A stretch of 64,000 bases of DNA, taken from the NCBI GenBank assembly GCA_021654635.1, contig AP025179.1:4402001-4466000 (forward strand), given 5' to 3'. The translations under genes were made by a program, and so were the position numbers. Positions within the stretch are counted from its first letter, which is position 1. The number at the start of each line of letters is the position of its first letter. Below the pieces are notes generated by a model that made no database searches, was not told the origin of the DNA, and was given only the letters and a program-made list of their open reading frames with translations. The stretch comes from Mycobacterium kiyosense (lineage in GTDB: Bacteria; Actinomycetota; Actinomycetes; Mycobacteriales; Mycobacteriaceae). Of this stretch, positions 1-7,469 are shown in pieces.

Positions 1-180
1 CGCACCGGCCTGGACCACATCGCGTTCCGGCTCAGCAGCAAAGACGAAATCGATTCTGCTGCAGAGCATTTGGATGAACTCGGGATCGGCCACGAGCCGA
101 TCAAGGATATCGGGCCGTCCTTCATCCTGGAGTTCCGCGACCCCGACAACATCGCGCTGGAGCTCACCGCACCGAAGTAG
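1..180 (+). CDS. VOC/glyoxalase-family protein, 3' end only
   Basis: The window opens inside a reading frame that runs from base 1 to a TAG at 178-180 (59 residues). The translated end contains LDHIAFRL, then FILEFRDPDNIALEL. This is the usual last beta-alpha-beta-beta-beta unit of a vicinal-oxygen-chelate (glyoxalase/bleomycin-resistance) fold, where the Glu in the EF(R)DPDN..ELE region is commonly a metal ligand. The N-terminal half lies outside the window, so neither the metal site nor the substrate can be judged. It converges on the Rrf2 regulator that ends at 229. The family is fairly safe; the function is unknown. Confidence 0.7.
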   Translation, partial: RTGLDHIAFRLSSKDEIDSAAEHLDELGIGHEPIKDIGPSFILEFRDPDNIALELTAPK

Positions 181-228
181 CGCAACACAAGATAACCGTC
201 CCGCCCGTACGATTCCGGTGCTTGAGGG

Positions 229-696
229 TCAGCCGTGCCGTTTGCTCTCCTGATCGCGGTAGTCGTCGGCCATTCTCGCGACGTGGTCGGGCAGCGTGCC
301 GGTGGCCACGTCGGCCAACGTCGTCTCCTCCAGCACCGAACGCATGGCGGCGCGCAATGCTCGCCATACGTCGGTCAGCGGTAGCGTCGGACCAGAGTAA
401 GGAAGATCACCCAGCCCGATGTCGCGGACGCTGGCCAGCGGACCGTCGATGCAACGCAGCACGTCGGCGATGCTGATTTCGCTGCCGGGACGCGCCAACT
501 CGTAACCGCCGTCGCGCCCCCGCTGGCTTCGCACCAGCCGATCGGTGCGCAGGTTGGTCAAGATGTCCACCAGAAACTGTGCCGGAATGCCTTGGGCCTG
601 CGCTAAATCCTCGGTCTTGACCAGGGTCCCGCTGGGGACCGTGGCGAGTTGGACCATCGCCCGCACCGCGTATTCCGCTTTGGCCGACATCCGCAT
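229..696 (-). CDS. Rrf2-family transcriptional regulator (CymR-like, no Fe-S cysteine triad)
   Basis: This 155-residue protein starts [18 protein letters not shown], the typical Rrf2 winged-helix entry. It continues with a recognition region ([21 protein letters not shown]) and the [12 protein letters not shown] wing. The usual C-x-C-x-C cluster of IscR/RirA members is missing: I see a single Cys in VLRCIDGP. It therefore resembles CymR-type members, which respond through partner proteins or metabolites instead of an Fe-S cluster. It lies downstream of cysNC on the same strand and matches the position of Rv1287. Control of sulfate assimilation is inferred from this location. The inverted repeat at 3615-3629 upstream of cysD is a possible operator. 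Confidence 0.85.
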   Translation of the reverse strand: MRMSAKAEYAVRAMVQLATVPSGTLVKTEDLAQAQGIPAQFLVDILTNLRTDRLVRSQRGRDGGYELARPGSEISIADVLRCIDGPLASVRDIGLGDLPYSGPTLPLTDVWRALRAAMRSVLEETTLADVATGTLPDHVARMADDYRDQESKRHG

Positions 697-795
697 GGTT
701 CAGGATTGTCTCATCCGGCCCGGGTTCCGGCGCGCGAGCGTAACGCACCGCGAGTTCGCGCGCCTATCATCGCGGGCTGGTCCCACTCGCGGGGG

Positions 796-2637
796 TCAGG
801 ACAGCTGCAGCATCTGGATGACACTTTCGGCCTGCTCCTCGATGCTGCGATCGGCGGACAGCCGCAGATCCGGTTTCTTCGGCCGCTGGTAGGGGCTGTC
901 GATACCGGTGAAGTGGGTGATCTCCCCGGCGCGCGCTTTGGCGTACAGTCCCTTGGGATCGCGCCGCTCGCACTCTTGCAACGGGGTGTCACAGAACACC
1001 TCGAAGAACTGGAACCCCGCGTCGGCGTGCACTTTTCGGGCCATCTCCCGATGCTCGGCCAGCGGACTGATCGCCGGCACCAGCACGATCTGGCCGGAAT
1101 CGGCCAGCAGCGTGGCCACGTGCGCCAGGCGGCGCAGGTTCTCGGCCCGGTCGGCCATGGAGAAGCCGAGGTCGGCGTTCAGCCCGTGCCGCAGGTTGTC
1201 GCCGTCCAGAACGTATGCGGGAACGCCTCTTTCGAGCAATTTCTGCTCGACCAGCATGGCCACCGACGACTTACCGGCCCCCGACAGACCGGTGAGCCAC
1301 ACCGTCTTGCCGTGGATCGCCCGGTCGGAGGCGGTGACCAACGACTTGTGCCGCACCGTGTTCGGGCTGGCTTTCTGCGCCGTGACATCGCGCAGCACCA
1401 TGCCGGCGGCCACCGTGCCGTTGGTGTCGGGGTCGATCAGGATGAAGGACCCGGTGCTGGCGTTGCGGGTGTATTCGTCGAGTAGCAGCGGCACCTGGGT
1501 GCGTAGCGAGATGCGGCCGAGTTCGTTGAGCTTCAACGCCGTCGCCGTCTTGTCTCGGTGCAGGGTGTTGACGTCGAGCCGGTAGTCCAGTGCGGTCACC
1601 CGCGCGCGGGTGGTGCGGGTGGTGTGTTTGATGACGTAGTCCCGGCCGGGTTCGAGCGCCGCCGTGTCCGCCATCCAGCAGACGGTCGCGTCGAACTCCT
1701 GCGAGATCCGGGGCTGGTTGTTGGTGCGGGCGAGCATGTCGCCGCGGGAGATGTCGATGTCGTCGGCCAGGCTGATCGACACCGCCATCGGCGGAAAGGC
1801 TTCTGTCACAGGCCCGTTGGGGCCGTCGATCGTGGTGATCTGGGTGGTCTTGCCGATGGGCAGCACCACCACCTCGTCCCCGGGACGCATCACGCCGCTG
1901 GCCACCGTGCCCGCGTAACTACGGTGATCCTGGTGCTCGCGGGTGTGCGGCCGGATGACGTACTGGACCGGGAACCGCACGTCGACCAGGTTGCGGTCGC
2001 CGGCGATGTAGACCTCTTCGAGGTGCGAAAGCAGCGCGGGTCCCTCATACCACGGCGCCTGGTCGGATTTGGTCACCACGTTGTCGCCGTGCAGCGCCGA
2101 CATCGGGATGGTGGCGACGTCCTGAACGTCCAGGCGCGCGGCGAAGGCGTGGAAGTCGTCCCGGATCGCCTCGAATTTCTCCTTGTCCCAGCCGATCAGG
2201 TCCATCTTGTTCACGGCGAGCACGATGTGCTGGATGCCCAGCAGGGAGGCCAGGAAGGCGTGCCGGCGGGATTGTTCGAGCAGGCCGTGGCGCGCGTCGA
2301 CGAGCACGATCACCAACTGCGCGGTGGACGCGCCGGTCACCATGTTGCGGGTGTACTGGATGTGGCCGGGGGTGTCGGCGATGATGAATTTCCGCTTGGG
2401 GGTCGCGAAGTAGCGGTAGGCGACGTCGATCGTGATGCCCTGCTCGCGCTCGGCGCGCAGACCGTCGGTGACCAGGGCCAGGTCGGTGTACTCGTGGCCG
2501 CGGTCCTTGGACGTCTGCTCGACGGCGGCCCACTGGTCCTCCATCACGGCTTTGGAGTCGTACAGCAGGCGCCCGATCAGCGTGGACTTTCCGTCGTCGA
2601 CCGAACCGGCGGTCGCGAGTCGCAACAGTGTAGTCAT
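796..2637 (-). CDS. cysNC: Bifunctional sulfate adenylyltransferase large subunit / APS kinase (CysN-CysC fusion)
   Basis: The protein has 613 residues. The start is the ATG at 2637, which overlaps the cysD stop by one base (TGATG) and begins MTTLLRLATAGSVDDGKST. Residues 11-18 are the GTPase P-loop, followed by DTPGH and NKMD, so the first ~420 residues are the EF-Tu-like GTPase that drives ATP sulfurylase. A second P-loop, GLSGAGKSS with Lys at about 456, opens the C-terminal APS kinase domain (about 440-613). Together with CysD it makes APS and then PAPS in the cytoplasm. A longer upstream reading of the same frame exists but overlaps cysD entirely and is not credible. It is the Rv1286 equivalent and is translationally coupled to cysD. 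Confidence 0.97.
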   Translation of the reverse strand: MTTLLRLATAGSVDDGKSTLIGRLLYDSKAVMEDQWAAVEQTSKDRGHEYTDLALVTDGLRAEREQGITIDVAYRYFATPKRKFIIADTPGHIQYTRNMVTGASTAQLVIVLVDARHGLLEQSRRHAFLASLLGIQHIVLAVNKMDLIGWDKEKFEAIRDDFHAFAARLDVQDVATIPMSALHGDNVVTKSDQAPWYEGPALLSHLEEVYIAGDRNLVDVRFPVQYVIRPHTREHQDHRSYAGTVASGVMRPGDEVVVLPIGKTTQITTIDGPNGPVTEAFPPMAVSISLADDIDISRGDMLARTNNQPRISQEFDATVCWMADTAALEPGRDYVIKHTTRTTRARVTALDYRLDVNTLHRDKTATALKLNELGRISLRTQVPLLLDEYTRNASTGSFILIDPDTNGTVAAGMVLRDVTAQKASPNTVRHKSLVTASDRAIHGKTVWLTGLSGAGKSSVAMLVEQKLLERGVPAYVLDGDNLRHGLNADLGFSMADRAENLRRLAHVATLLADSGQIVLVPAISPLAEHREMARKVHADAGFQFFEVFCDTPLQECERRDPKGLYAKARAGEITHFTGIDSPYQRPKKPDLRLSADRSIEEQAESVIQMLQLS

Positions 2638-3602
2638 CAGAAGTACCCCTGCCGCTTGCGGTCTTCCATCCCGGCCTCGGAGATCCGGTCGTCCGCGCGG
2701 GTCGCGCCGCGCTCGGTGAGCCGCGACACCGCGGTCTCGGCGATGACCTCCGAGACCGTGGCCGCCTTGGATTCCACGCAGCCGGTGCAGGTGACGTCGC
2801 CGACGGTACGGAACCGCACCGAGGCTTCGAACACCCGCTCGTCGGCCCGGGGCTGCAGGTGGCGGTCCACCGCCAGCAGCATGCCGTCGCGCTGAAACAC
2901 CTTGCGGCGGTGGGCGAAATAGATCGACGGCAACTTGACCTTCTCGGCGCCGATGTAGGACCAGATGTCGAACTCGGTCCAGTTGGACAGCGGGAACACC
3001 CGGATGTGCTCGCCCTTGTGGTGGCGCCCGTTGTAGAGATTCCACAGCTCCGGCCGCTGCGCCTTGGGGTCCCATTGGCCGAACTCGTCGCGAAAGCTGA
3101 ACACCCGTTCCTTGGCGCGCGCCTTCTCCTCGTCGCGCCGGGCGCCGCCGAATGCCGCGTCGAACTTGTTCTCGCGGATCGCGCGCAACAACGTGACCGT
3201 CTGCAACGGGTTGCGCGAGGGGATGGTCTCCACGACGCGGCCCGCGTCGATGTCGTCCTGAACCGAGGCCACCACCAGACGCACCCCCGCCTCGGCGACC
3301 AGCTCGTCACGGGTGGCGATGACCTCCTCGAAGTTGTGGCCGGTGTCGACGTGCATCACCGGAAACGGCAGCCGTCCGGGGCGAAATGCCTTGAGCGCCA
3401 GATGCAGCATCACGATGGAGTCCTTGCCGCCGGAGAACAGCAGCACCGGCCTCTCGAACTCGGCGGCGACCTCGCGAATGATATGGATCGCTTCGGCTTC
3501 CAGCGAGCGCAGATGGCTCAATTCATATTGCCCGGGAACCGGGCGGTGGTCGTTTGGGCCTGCCGCGGGGCCGGCCTGGACATCGGTGGTCATCGTCATC
3601 AT
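2637..3602 (-). CDS. cysD: Sulfate adenylyltransferase small subunit
   Basis: The protein has 321 residues. SGGKDS at residues 57-62 is the PP-loop that binds ATP in CysD/PAPS-reductase-like enzymes. VMHVDTGHNF and the conserved R(L/I)FPLSNWTE(F/L)D(I/V)W segment, characteristic of CysD, follow. It forms the ATP sulfurylase catalytic subunit, making APS from sulfate and ATP, and works with the CysN half of the next gene. The N-terminus offers several Met codons (MMTMTT), so the exact start is uncertain by a few residues. It is the first gene of a cysD-cysNC-(rrf2) unit. Its AT-rich upstream region contains a TAATAT-like -10 (minus strand, 3634-3629) and the 3615-3629 inverted repeat. Confidence 0.97.
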   Translation of the reverse strand: MMTMTTDVQAGPAAGPNDHRPVPGQYELSHLRSLEAEAIHIIREVAAEFERPVLLFSGGKDSIVMLHLALKAFRPGRLPFPVMHVDTGHNFEEVIATRDELVAEAGVRLVVASVQDDIDAGRVVETIPSRNPLQTVTLLRAIRENKFDAAFGGARRDEEKARAKERVFSFRDEFGQWDPKAQRPELWNLYNGRHHKGEHIRVFPLSNWTEFDIWSYIGAEKVKLPSIYFAHRRKVFQRDGMLLAVDRHLQPRADERVFEASVRFRTVGDVTCTGCVESKAATVSEVIAETAVSRLTERGATRADDRISEAGMEDRKRQGYF

Positions 3603-3614
3603 TCCCGGTAAAGT

Positions 3615-3629
3615 TGGTCGAATTGACCA
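3615..3629. promoter_or_regulatory. Inverted repeat in the cysD promoter
   Basis: TGGTC and GACCA form a perfect 5-base inverted repeat with a 5-base spacer, 13 bases upstream of the cysD ATG. It sits immediately next to an AT-rich stretch (3629-3645) that could hold the cysD -10. Position and symmetry suit a repressor site, and the Rrf2 regulator at 229-696 is the obvious candidate. That pairing is inference. Confidence 0.35.
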
Positions 3630-3670
3630 TATTAATGATTATTACCTGGCATGTAACCAGCCGTGCGCCC

Positions 3671-3699
3671 CGGTGTCAATACCGCCTCGGTGTCAATAC
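3671..3699. repeat. 12-bp direct repeat upstream of the LuxR-type regulator
   Basis: CGGTGTCAATAC occurs at 3671-3682 and again at 3688-3699, 17 bases apart. The pair lies between the divergent cysD and LuxR-type genes. It would be inside coding sequence only if the longest GTG start (3663) of the LuxR gene were used, which is one reason to prefer the start at 3753. The repeats could be tandem half-sites for a regulator. No function is shown by the sequence alone. Confidence 0.4.
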
Positions 3700-3752
3700 A
3701 TGGTGCTGGCGCAAGCTATTGCTCGCGCTCCACAGGCACGTACGCTCCTTTG

Positions 3753-6374
3753 GTGCGCTTGTCGTGGCCACTGGTAGGTCGCTCGCAGGAGATGCGAACC
3801 ATCGAGGTTGCCATCGGAGCCCCGGATAGTTGCGGCATCGTGGTCCGGGGCGCGGCTGGGGTAGGCAAGAGCCGCATCGCCCGCGAGGCATTGTCGGCCG
3901 CCGCGTCAAAGGGATTCGACGGCCGGTGGTCGGTCGGCACATCGGCGGCGCGGGCAATTCCCCTGGGGGCCTTTACCGCGTGGGCGCAGTCAGGTGTCGT
4001 CGACACCGTTCAATTGCTGCGGGGCGTGATCGAGTCGCTGACTTCCGCATCCCCCGGCACCACGGTGGTGGTGTGTGTCGACGACGCGCATCTACTCGAC
4101 GATCTTTCGACATTCGTCGTGCATCAAATCGTTCAGCGTGGCGCGGCGAAAGTGATCCTGACGGTTCTCGACGGTGAACCCACTCCCGCCGCAGTGCAGG
4201 AGTTATGGAGGGTAAACCAGTTCGACCGGCTCGACCTGCAGCCGCTGTCGCTCACCGACAGCACCTCGCTGCTGACGGCGACCCTCGACGGAATAGTCGA
4301 CCCGGACGCCGCGCAGCGGCTATGGAAGCTGACCGGCGGCAACGTTCTCTACCTACGCAACATCGTCGAGCAGGAGGCCGCCGACGGTCGACTCGTGCGT
4401 CAAGACGGATACTGGCGCTGGCTCGGTGACCCCGTCGTGCCGCCCGGGCTGGTCGAGCTGATCGAATGCCGCTTCGGCGCCCTGCCCGCCCCGGTCAGCG
4501 ACGTGCTCGACACGGTAGCCGTCGGGCAGCCCATCGACCTGGCGTGCCTGAGGCGCATCGCCGACCCGGCGGCGATCGAAGAGGCCGACACCCGCGGCCT
4601 GATCGCGCTCGCGCCCGTGGCCGGCGGCGTCGAGGTGCGAGCGGCACACCCGCTCTATGGCGAGGTGCGACGCAGGACCGCGGCACCGAGCCGGCTGCGG
4701 CGGTTACGAGGGCTTATCGCGACCGGGTTCGCCGCAGCCGATAACCGCGACGACATCCCGGTCGTGGTGCGCCGGGCGGCGTTGAGTCTCGACTCCGACC
4801 TCGCGCCCGACACCGACCTACTCATGCGGGCAGCCCACGGGACCGTCTGGCTGGCGGACCTGGCCCTTGCCGATCGGCTCGCCGAGGCGGCAGCCCGCGC
4901 GGGAGCGGGTCCGGAGCCGAATTTTGTTCGTGCGCATGCGCTTTCGTGGTCAGGCCGGGGCGAGGATGCCGACGGGGTGCTGGCCGGAATCCGCACCGAT
5001 GAGTTGACGGACATCCAGCGTGCCAGACTCGCGTTTCTGCGCGCCAGCAATATGCTGTGGGCTCTTGGGGAGCCGGCTCGCGCGAAAGAAATCATCGACA
5101 ATGCCGAGCGCACCGAGTCACCCGAAACCTGCAGTTACATCGACGCCTTCCTCACGGTGTATTGGTTTGCGACGGACGAGCCGGTCGCGGCGCGGCGCGC
5201 ATCGAAAAGCCTCGCTTTGGACGAGCTGCCCGGCGTCGTCGGCGCCGAAATCGCCTGGGTGCTGGCAACCATATTCGCGGATGCGGGGCGCGCCACCGAA
5301 GCCGTCGCCTCCGCCGAGGCGGGATATCGCGCGATGGCACGCTCCTTCGATGCGCCGCACATGAGGTTCAACATCGCGGACTCACATGCCAGCGCACTGT
5401 TGTTGGCCGGCCGGGTAGCGGAAGCCCTTGATGTGGTCGAGCGGGTGCGCCGCCAGTCGGCCGACATGCCGGGTGCCGCTCATTTGCTCGGTGCCGCGGT
5501 TGCGGGTCGGGCCGCCGTCGGTGCCGGACAGCTTCAGTCCGCGGTTGCATTGCTCGACCACGCAACGGTGGGACTCTCCGCCACTCATGCATTGGGCTGG
5601 GGATATCGGTATCGCATTTCCCGCGTAACCGCGCTCGCGATCAGCGGTTCCATTGGGGAGGCCGCCAATGCGCTGGCCGCCCTTGACGAACAGCGACGCC
5701 CTTTTCGGTCGCTGGACTACGAGCGTAGTCTGGCACGCGCGTGGGTTGCCGCGGGCCAAGGCGCCGTCAGTGAAGCGATCACTGTTTTGTTGGCGGCGGG
5801 CGAAAGGGCCGGGGCCAAAGGTCAATTCGCCGCTGAAGTGCTTTGCCTGCAGGTCGCCGCGCAGTTCGGTGACCACTCCGGGACACCGAGATTGCGCGAA
5901 CTGGAAGCGATTGTGGAGGGGCCGCGCGTTGGTATCGCGGCGCGGTTCTCGGCCGCCCTGGCTAACGGGGACGCCGCGGAATTGGCCGCGTTGTCAGAGG
6001 AATTCGAGCGAATGGGTGACCTCGTGGCCGCGGTCGATGCGGCCGCCCATGCCGCCGTTACCTATCGCGACAAGGGCCTGCGGGGATCGGCGCTGGGATG
6101 CGCGGCCCGCGCAGATGCGCTGGCCGAACAATGCGGCGGCGCATGGACTCCGGCCCGTCGTCAAGCCAGCGAGCCTTTGCCGTTCACCGACCGCGAACGG
6201 GAGATCGTGCAACTGATAGGTGCGGGGTTGTCGAACCGTGCAGTCGCCGAGCGATTGACCCTGTCGGTGCGCACCGTCGAAAGCCACATCTACCGGGCGA
6301 TGGCCAAAACCGGAACCAGCAGCCGCGACGAACTCGCCGCGCTGCTACCCGGCCGCGGGGCGCAGACAGAGTGA
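3753..6374 (+). CDS. LuxR-family regulator of the LAL type with N-terminal AAA/NTPase domain
   Basis: This start gives about 873 residues. LVGR near the N-terminus, a Walker A at residues 33-40 (GAAGVGKS) and a Walker B-like VVVCVDDAHLLDD mark a STAND/MalT-type ATPase. A helical repeat middle region (about 330-800) follows. The C-terminal FTDREREIVQLI...LSNRAVAERLTLSVRTVESH is a LuxR/GerE helix-turn-helix (about 811-870). Such large ATP-binding regulators often sit in or beside polyketide clusters and activate them. This is the first plus-strand gene of the cluster and is followed by a 165-bp gap before the methyltransferase. The frame stays open back to a GTG at 3663. I prefer the GTG at 3753 because family members begin close to the LVGR motif and the extra 30 residues look non-conserved. 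Confidence 0.9.
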   Translation: MRLSWPLVGRSQEMRTIEVAIGAPDSCGIVVRGAAGVGKSRIAREALSAAASKGFDGRWSVGTSAARAIPLGAFTAWAQSGVVDTVQLLRGVIESLTSASPGTTVVVCVDDAHLLDDLSTFVVHQIVQRGAAKVILTVLDGEPTPAAVQELWRVNQFDRLDLQPLSLTDSTSLLTATLDGIVDPDAAQRLWKLTGGNVLYLRNIVEQEAADGRLVRQDGYWRWLGDPVVPPGLVELIECRFGALPAPVSDVLDTVAVGQPIDLACLRRIADPAAIEEADTRGLIALAPVAGGVEVRAAHPLYGEVRRRTAAPSRLRRLRGLIATGFAAADNRDDIPVVVRRAALSLDSDLAPDTDLLMRAAHGTVWLADLALADRLAEAAARAGAGPEPNFVRAHALSWSGRGEDADGVLAGIRTDELTDIQRARLAFLRASNMLWALGEPARAKEIIDNAERTESPETCSYIDAFLTVYWFATDEPVAARRASKSLALDELPGVVGAEIAWVLATIFADAGRATEAVASAEAGYRAMARSFDAPHMRFNIADSHASALLLAGRVAEALDVVERVRRQSADMPGAAHLLGAAVAGRAAVGAGQLQSAVALLDHATVGLSATHALGWGYRYRISRVTALAISGSIGEAANALAALDEQRRPFRSLDYERSLARAWVAAGQGAVSEAITVLLAAGERAGAKGQFAAEVLCLQVAAQFGDHSGTPRLRELEAIVEGPRVGIAARFSAALANGDAAELAALSEEFERMGDLVAAVDAAAHAAVTYRDKGLRGSALGCAARADALAEQCGGAWTPARRQASEPLPFTDREREIVQLIGAGLSNRAVAERLTLSVRTVESHIYRAMAKTGTSSRDELAALLPGRGAQTE

Positions 6375-6422
6375 TGTCGCCGCGCGTGACTCGGTAGCCC
6401 CGCGCCCATGCCGGGCGAGATT

Positions 6423-6440
6423 GCAGTAGCGCACTACTGC
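6423..6440. promoter_or_regulatory. Inverted repeat between the regulator and the biosynthetic operon
   Basis: GCAGTAG, a CGCA loop and CTACTGC form a perfect 7-base inverted repeat 49 bases after the LuxR-type stop and about 100 bases before the methyltransferase start. It could be an operator for the adjacent LuxR-type protein or a weak hairpin at the end of that gene. There is no T-tail. Nothing else stands out in 6375-6539. Confidence 0.35.
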
Positions 6441-6539
6441 GCTCGTCGCGCCGCAGTCGAGTGACGATTTTCATCGCGAAGCGCGACACCCTAACGGTGC
6501 TCGTCAGCTTCGCGCGCGGACGCGGGCGGAGGCACGACG

Positions 6540-7466
6540 ATGACTACCGCAAAATTCGGCGGTCGCGGTGACACGATGACGAGAACCGCGCCGCCCGCGA
6601 CCGCCCACGCACGGGTCGACCAAGATGATCCGTTGGCAGAGCGTGCGACCGACCTCTATCGCCGGGAATTCGTCACGGATTTCGCGGACAAGTGGGACGA
6701 ACTGATCGATTGGGATGCTCGGGCGAAATCCGAAGGTCAATTTTTCATCGAAATCCTCCGCACCCACCGGAAGATGAGCATCCTTGACGTCGCCACGGGC
6801 ACCGGCTTTCATTCCATTCGTCTGCTGGAATCGGGTTTCGACGTGACCAGTGTCGACGGCTCAGCACCCATGCTCGGCAAGGCTTTTGAAAACGGCCAGA
6901 AACGTGGACTCATCCTCAAGACCGCCCAAGCCGACTGGCGCGAACTCAACCGAACCATCCGTGGCAAATATGACGCCATCATCTGCCTCGGCAACTCGTT
7001 CACACACCTACACAGCGAGCACGATCGCCGGAAAACGCTGGCCGAGTTCTACGCGGCGCTGCACCACGACGGGATTCTGATCCTCGACCACAGAAACTAC
7101 GACGAAATGCTCGACCACGGCTTCACATCGACGCACAGGTACTACTACTGCGGCGATCAGGTCACGGCGGAGCCGGAATACCTCGACGAAGGCCTCGCAC
7201 GCTTCAGATACGCGTTTCCCGACGGGTGCGAATACACGCTCAACATGTTCCCGTTACGCAAAGCCTATGTCCGGCGCCTCATCCATGAAGCGGCTTTCGA
7301 GCTTGTGCGCACCTACGGCGACTTCCAGGAAACCTACCGGGAAAACACGGCCGAGTTCTTTGTCCACGTGGCGCACAAGTCCATGACCTCGAACCGCCCG
7401 CTCCGTGACCGCCGCTCCCCTGGCTTCGGCGCGGCGCACAGTGCACCAGAAACAAAAGGCCGATGA
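6540..7466 (+). CDS. SAM-dependent methyltransferase of the glycine/sarcosine N-methyltransferase type
   Basis: The protein has 308 residues; a second ATG at 6576 could also be the start. The SAM motif is ILDVATGTGFHSIRLLE, followed by DVTSVDGS (ribose-binding acidic loop), then AQADWRELN and DAIICLGNSFTHL. WDELIDWDARAKSEGQFF, GTGFHS, the long CLGNSFTH segment and LILDHRNYD match what I remember of glycine-sarcosine N-methyltransferases from betaine-making halophiles, not of ordinary antibiotic O-methyltransferases. The family converts glycine to sarcosine and dimethylglycine. Here the gene ends 3 bases before the PKS start and is clearly in its operon. It may supply an N-methylated building block or methylate the product's amine. 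The C-terminal 30 residues look disordered. Confidence 0.85.
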   Translation: MTTAKFGGRGDTMTRTAPPATAHARVDQDDPLAERATDLYRREFVTDFADKWDELIDWDARAKSEGQFFIEILRTHRKMSILDVATGTGFHSIRLLESGFDVTSVDGSAPMLGKAFENGQKRGLILKTAQADWRELNRTIRGKYDAIICLGNSFTHLHSEHDRRKTLAEFYAALHHDGILILDHRNYDEMLDHGFTSTHRYYYCGDQVTAEPEYLDEGLARFRYAFPDGCEYTLNMFPLRKAYVRRLIHEAAFELVRTYGDFQETYRENTAEFFVHVAHKSMTSNRPLRDRRSPGFGAAHSAPETKGR

Positions 7467-7469
7467 GAA

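Noticed and set aside
1558..2895. Long plus-strand open frame opposite cysNC and cysD
   Set aside because: It is antisense to two strongly conserved genes and is rich in Val/Gly/His/Asp from reverse reading of GC-rich codons. No family motif is seen.
3663..3752. Upstream GTG start for the LuxR-type regulator
   Set aside because: The extra 30 residues cover the direct repeat and have no family likeness; LVGR normally lies close to the N-terminus.
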